Below are positions 62,271 to 64,000 of a stretch of 64,000 nt of DNA, piece by piece (position 1 is the first letter of the stretch; the number at the start of each line of letters is the position of its first letter). This DNA comes from Cuspidothrix sp046080125 (lineage in GTDB: Bacteria; Cyanobacteriota; Cyanobacteriia; Cyanobacteriales; Nostocaceae), in NCBI GenBank assembly GCA_046080125.1, contig JBJTTJ010000221.1, forward strand, positions 22,440 through 86,439. Direction: 5' to 3'. The translations under genes and the position numbers were made by a program. The notes below the pieces were generated by a model. The model made no database searches and was not told the DNA's origin. It saw only the letters and a program-made list of their open reading frames with translations.

Positions 62271-62433
62271 AATTAGTTACCACTTTTAGTATTTAGTAAT
62301 TTCTAATTAATAATTTCTAATCTTGATAATTAGAAATTATCAATTATTCCTTAAAACTCACACTAACTCACGGATTTATTAACTTTTGTGCTGTAAGTAA
62401 CAATTATATAGAACCCTGACTTCTCAAAGATTA

Positions 62434-62464
62434 GATCCTAGACTTCTTCAAGAAGTCCGGGATC
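62434..62464. repeat. Hairpin repeat (GATCC-GACTTCTT core)
   Basis: GATCCTAGACTTCTT and AAGAAGTCCGGGATC form a hairpin with a one-base loop, 16 bases beyond the hupL stop. It is a short relative of the 7664 and 59511 repeats and may terminate or stabilise the hupL mRNA. Confidence 0.6.
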
Positions 62465-62480
62465 TAGTAGATAACATAAA

Positions 62481-63581
62481 TTAAGCTGTTCTAAACCGTG
62501 CCAATTCTTCACCAGTTTTGGCATCATGGGCGTGAACAGTACACACTAAACATGAATCAAAAGAACGGGCAACATGACCCACTTCTACAGGGTCTTTAGG
62601 GTCTTGAATTGGTGTTCCTATTAATGCTTTTTCAATTGGTCCTAATTCTCCTGCACCGTCACGGGGTCCGATATTCCAAGTACCAGGAGCGATAACTTGG
62701 TATTGTTTAATTTTGCCTTTTTCTATTTCTAACCAGTGACATAATGCACCCCTAGCTGCTTCCGTTGCACCCCAACCTTTACCATCTTTTTCTTCGGGTT
62801 TAATATACCAAGGATCATTTAATTTGAACTCCCTTAAACACCGTTCAGCTTGACGATATAATTTAACTATTTCGTGGACTCTTCCTAATTGTCTAAGATG
62901 AACACTTGCACCCCCCATTTTCTTAAATGTATCGAGAATAAAGGGGTCATAATGTTGCCAAGATTCCCCATGATTTCCTCCCGCAACTAATTGACGCGCT
63001 AGGGGTCCTACTTCTAAACGTCCTAAGTCTTGATGGAGAACTGCACTTGACCAAGAATATGCCCCATTAAAGTCTTTTTGATTGTGATTAATTGGGTTTG
63101 TAATGCGATCGCTCGGATGCCAATCTTCTGTACCCTCATCATACCAAGAATGGGTTAAATTCTCACGAACAAATGCCTGGTTCATTAAGCTATGAGTATC
63201 AGTAAAACTATCATAAACACCGCTTTTCATAATCACAGCAGCGTTACGTCCTTCAATAGTGGGTTTATTATATTTATCCTCATGGGGAATATAACCCCAG
63301 GTCACATATTTACCCACTCCTGCACCATATCTATCTAAACCGATATCTAACCCCATTCTCCAATATAAACCCAAGTCAGATTCTCGGTGTTTAATATCTT
63401 CATTTAACCAGGTTTGAAAGTCTTCATAGGATTGAATTTCCTCATATCGTTCTAAAGAACATCCTAACCAAACTGGCTCTAACCAATTAGTGCGGAAATA
63501 TTCTAAAATCCCCCAGGCGCGGGTAATATCAGTCAAAGTGGGGGCGCACATCACACCACCAGGCACCATATAACTGCAATG
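62481..63581 (-). CDS. hupL: Uptake [NiFe] hydrogenase large subunit HupL, 3' part, interrupted
   Basis: About 367 C-terminal codons, from SYMVPGGVMCAPTLTDITRA to the stop. HupL oxidises H2 released by nitrogenase in heterocysts. The C-terminal nickel ligands lie in DSCLVCTVHAHD, and the C-terminal peptide after H is the usual maturation tail. The N-terminal half with the other CxxC is missing. The homologous frame breaks at 63566-63581, a sequence close to the XisC recombination core of PCC 7120, and a TAA follows eight codons further upstream. The gene is best read as split by a hupL-type excisable element. Full-length HupL would form only after excision. Confidence 0.88.
   Translation of the reverse strand, partial: HCSYMVPGGVMCAPTLTDITRAWGILEYFRTNWLEPVWLGCSLERYEEIQSYEDFQTWLNEDIKHRESDLGLYWRMGLDIGLDRYGAGVGKYVTWGYIPHEDKYNKPTIEGRNAAVIMKSGVYDSFTDTHSLMNQAFVRENLTHSWYDEGTEDWHPSDRITNPINHNQKDFNGAYSWSSAVLHQDLGRLEVGPLARQLVAGGNHGESWQHYDPFILDTFKKMGGASVHLRQLGRVHEIVKLYRQAERCLREFKLNDPWYIKPEEKDGKGWGATEAARGALCHWLEIEKGKIKQYQVIAPGTWNIGPRDGAGELGPIEKALIGTPIQDPKDPVEVGHVARSFDSCLVCTVHAHDAKTGEELARFRTA
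63566..63581 (-). other. Candidate recombination core of the hupL element
   Basis: Read on the minus strand, CATTGCAGTTATATGG differs at two positions from the 16-base repeat CACAGCAGTTATATGG that I recall flanking the hupL element in PCC 7120. It stands exactly where the HupL reading frame stops matching. The second copy would be beyond the right edge. Confidence 0.65.
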
Positions 63582-63756
63582 ACAACAGGTGCTATAGTAA
63601 AAATGTTACTAGAAAACTTATTTTTTCAGGTAGTTTTGCTCGGTAATAACATTTTATTTTCACCATTTCAGCTTTGATAAATAAGGGAATATTTAGGGAA
63701 TGAGTCTACAAAATCAGGGTAATTACGATACATAACAGTTACAGCAGGTTTCATTT

Positions 63757-63848
63757 AGACCTAACCCCCCAACCCCCTTCCCTGCGAGGGAAGGGGGAGT
63801 AAATATTGCTCCCCTCTCCTTGTAGGAGAGGGGTTGGGGGAGAGGTCT
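63757..63848. repeat. Nested GC-rich inverted repeat (CCCCTCTCC type)
   Basis: Outer arms AGACCTAACCCCCCAACCCC and GGGGTTGGGGGAGAGGTCT enclose two hairpins (CCCTTCCCTGCGAGGGAAGGG-like and CCCCTCTCC...GGAGAGGGG). This repeat family is very common in cyanobacterial genomes. It lies within the presumed element, between the core site and the start of the next gene; the rest of 63582-63968 shows nothing else. Confidence 0.75.
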
Positions 63849-63968
63849 GATCTATCTGAAAATATCCGCAACCCCCATCTCTGCATGAAGATATAAACAC
63901 CGGGGATTGCAGATATGTTTGCAGACTTTGAGCCGCAGAACACCACAGATGGCAGTTATAGAGGAACA

Positions 63969-64000
63969 ATGGCGAAAATAAAAGCAACGGAATTACAGTA
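63969..64000 (+). CDS. Start of a gene running off the window; position suggests the XisC recombinase
   Basis: ATG at 63969 preceded by GAGGA (63961-63965) opens MAKIKATELQ and stays open to the edge. Only ten codons are visible, so no family can be read. The guess comes from position: in PCC 7120, as I recall, xisC is inside the hupL element close to the hupL 3' part and divergent from it, as here. Confidence 0.3.
   Translation, partial: MAKIKATELQ

Overview
The window is chromosomal DNA from a filamentous, heterocyst-forming cyanobacterium (order Nostocales) with AT-rich DNA. The evidence is the gene content: light-dependent protochlorophyllide reductase, ChlM, a high-light-inducible protein, zeta-carotene desaturase, CnfR/PatB with the nif-type ferredoxin FdxB, a second cytochrome oxidase operon, and uptake-hydrogenase HupL. 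GCGATCGC (HIP1) octamers, heptanucleotide tandem repeats and many palindromic intergenic repeats also fit. The order cnfR, fdxB, coxB-coxA-coxC, then nitrogenase-associated genes matches my memory of Anabaena/Nostoc PCC 7120. Several broken genes suggest an eroding genome, but I cannot name a genus.

Layout. 1-9.6 kb is housekeeping: pgi (cut by the window edge), a neutral amino acid ABC transporter pair (natC-natA), a DUF697 GTPase, tlyA, a lone cysA-type ATPase, por and gatA. 9.9-16.7 kb is the accessory region: a 5'- and 3'-truncated hemagglutinin-type exoprotein, converging on a three-gene operon that encodes a divergent sigma-70-like protein, a DUF1822 protein and a CHAT protease-like/CHASE2 membrane protein. 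17.4-34.5 kb holds a parvulin isomerase, gloA, clpB, an internally deleted cation-efflux gene, hlip, an MFS exporter, an A-type Fe-S carrier, the crtQ cluster, a PucC-family protein, an inositol-monophosphatase-family enzyme, rbfA, chlM and a DUF937 protein. 34.7-49.3 kb holds a second DUF697 GTPase, a protein kinase with a divergent catalytic loop, a decayed prpF, an amino acid permease, the type IV pilus operon pilMNOQ, a sugar-binding lipoprotein, an IS630-type remnant and HU. 49.3-53 kb has cobD and a ClC-CBS-Usp protein.

53.1-64 kb is a heterocyst island. It contains cnfR (activator of nif genes under micro-oxic conditions), divergent fdxB with a perfect NtcA box between them, heterocyst-type coxBAC to scavenge oxygen, two little-known proteins, a 51-residue ORF, a cupin, an ArsC-like nitrogenase-associated protein, and the 3' part of hupL. 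hupL stops at a sequence resembling the XisC recombination core, so its 5' part is probably separated by a hupL-type excisable element that begins at the right edge of the window.

The candidates most worth following are the sigma-like/DUF1822/CHAT-CHASE2 operon and the interrupted hupL. Repeats of several families (TIR-bearing MITE-like units, hairpin repeats) occupy most larger intergenic gaps, and one sits inside the cox operon.
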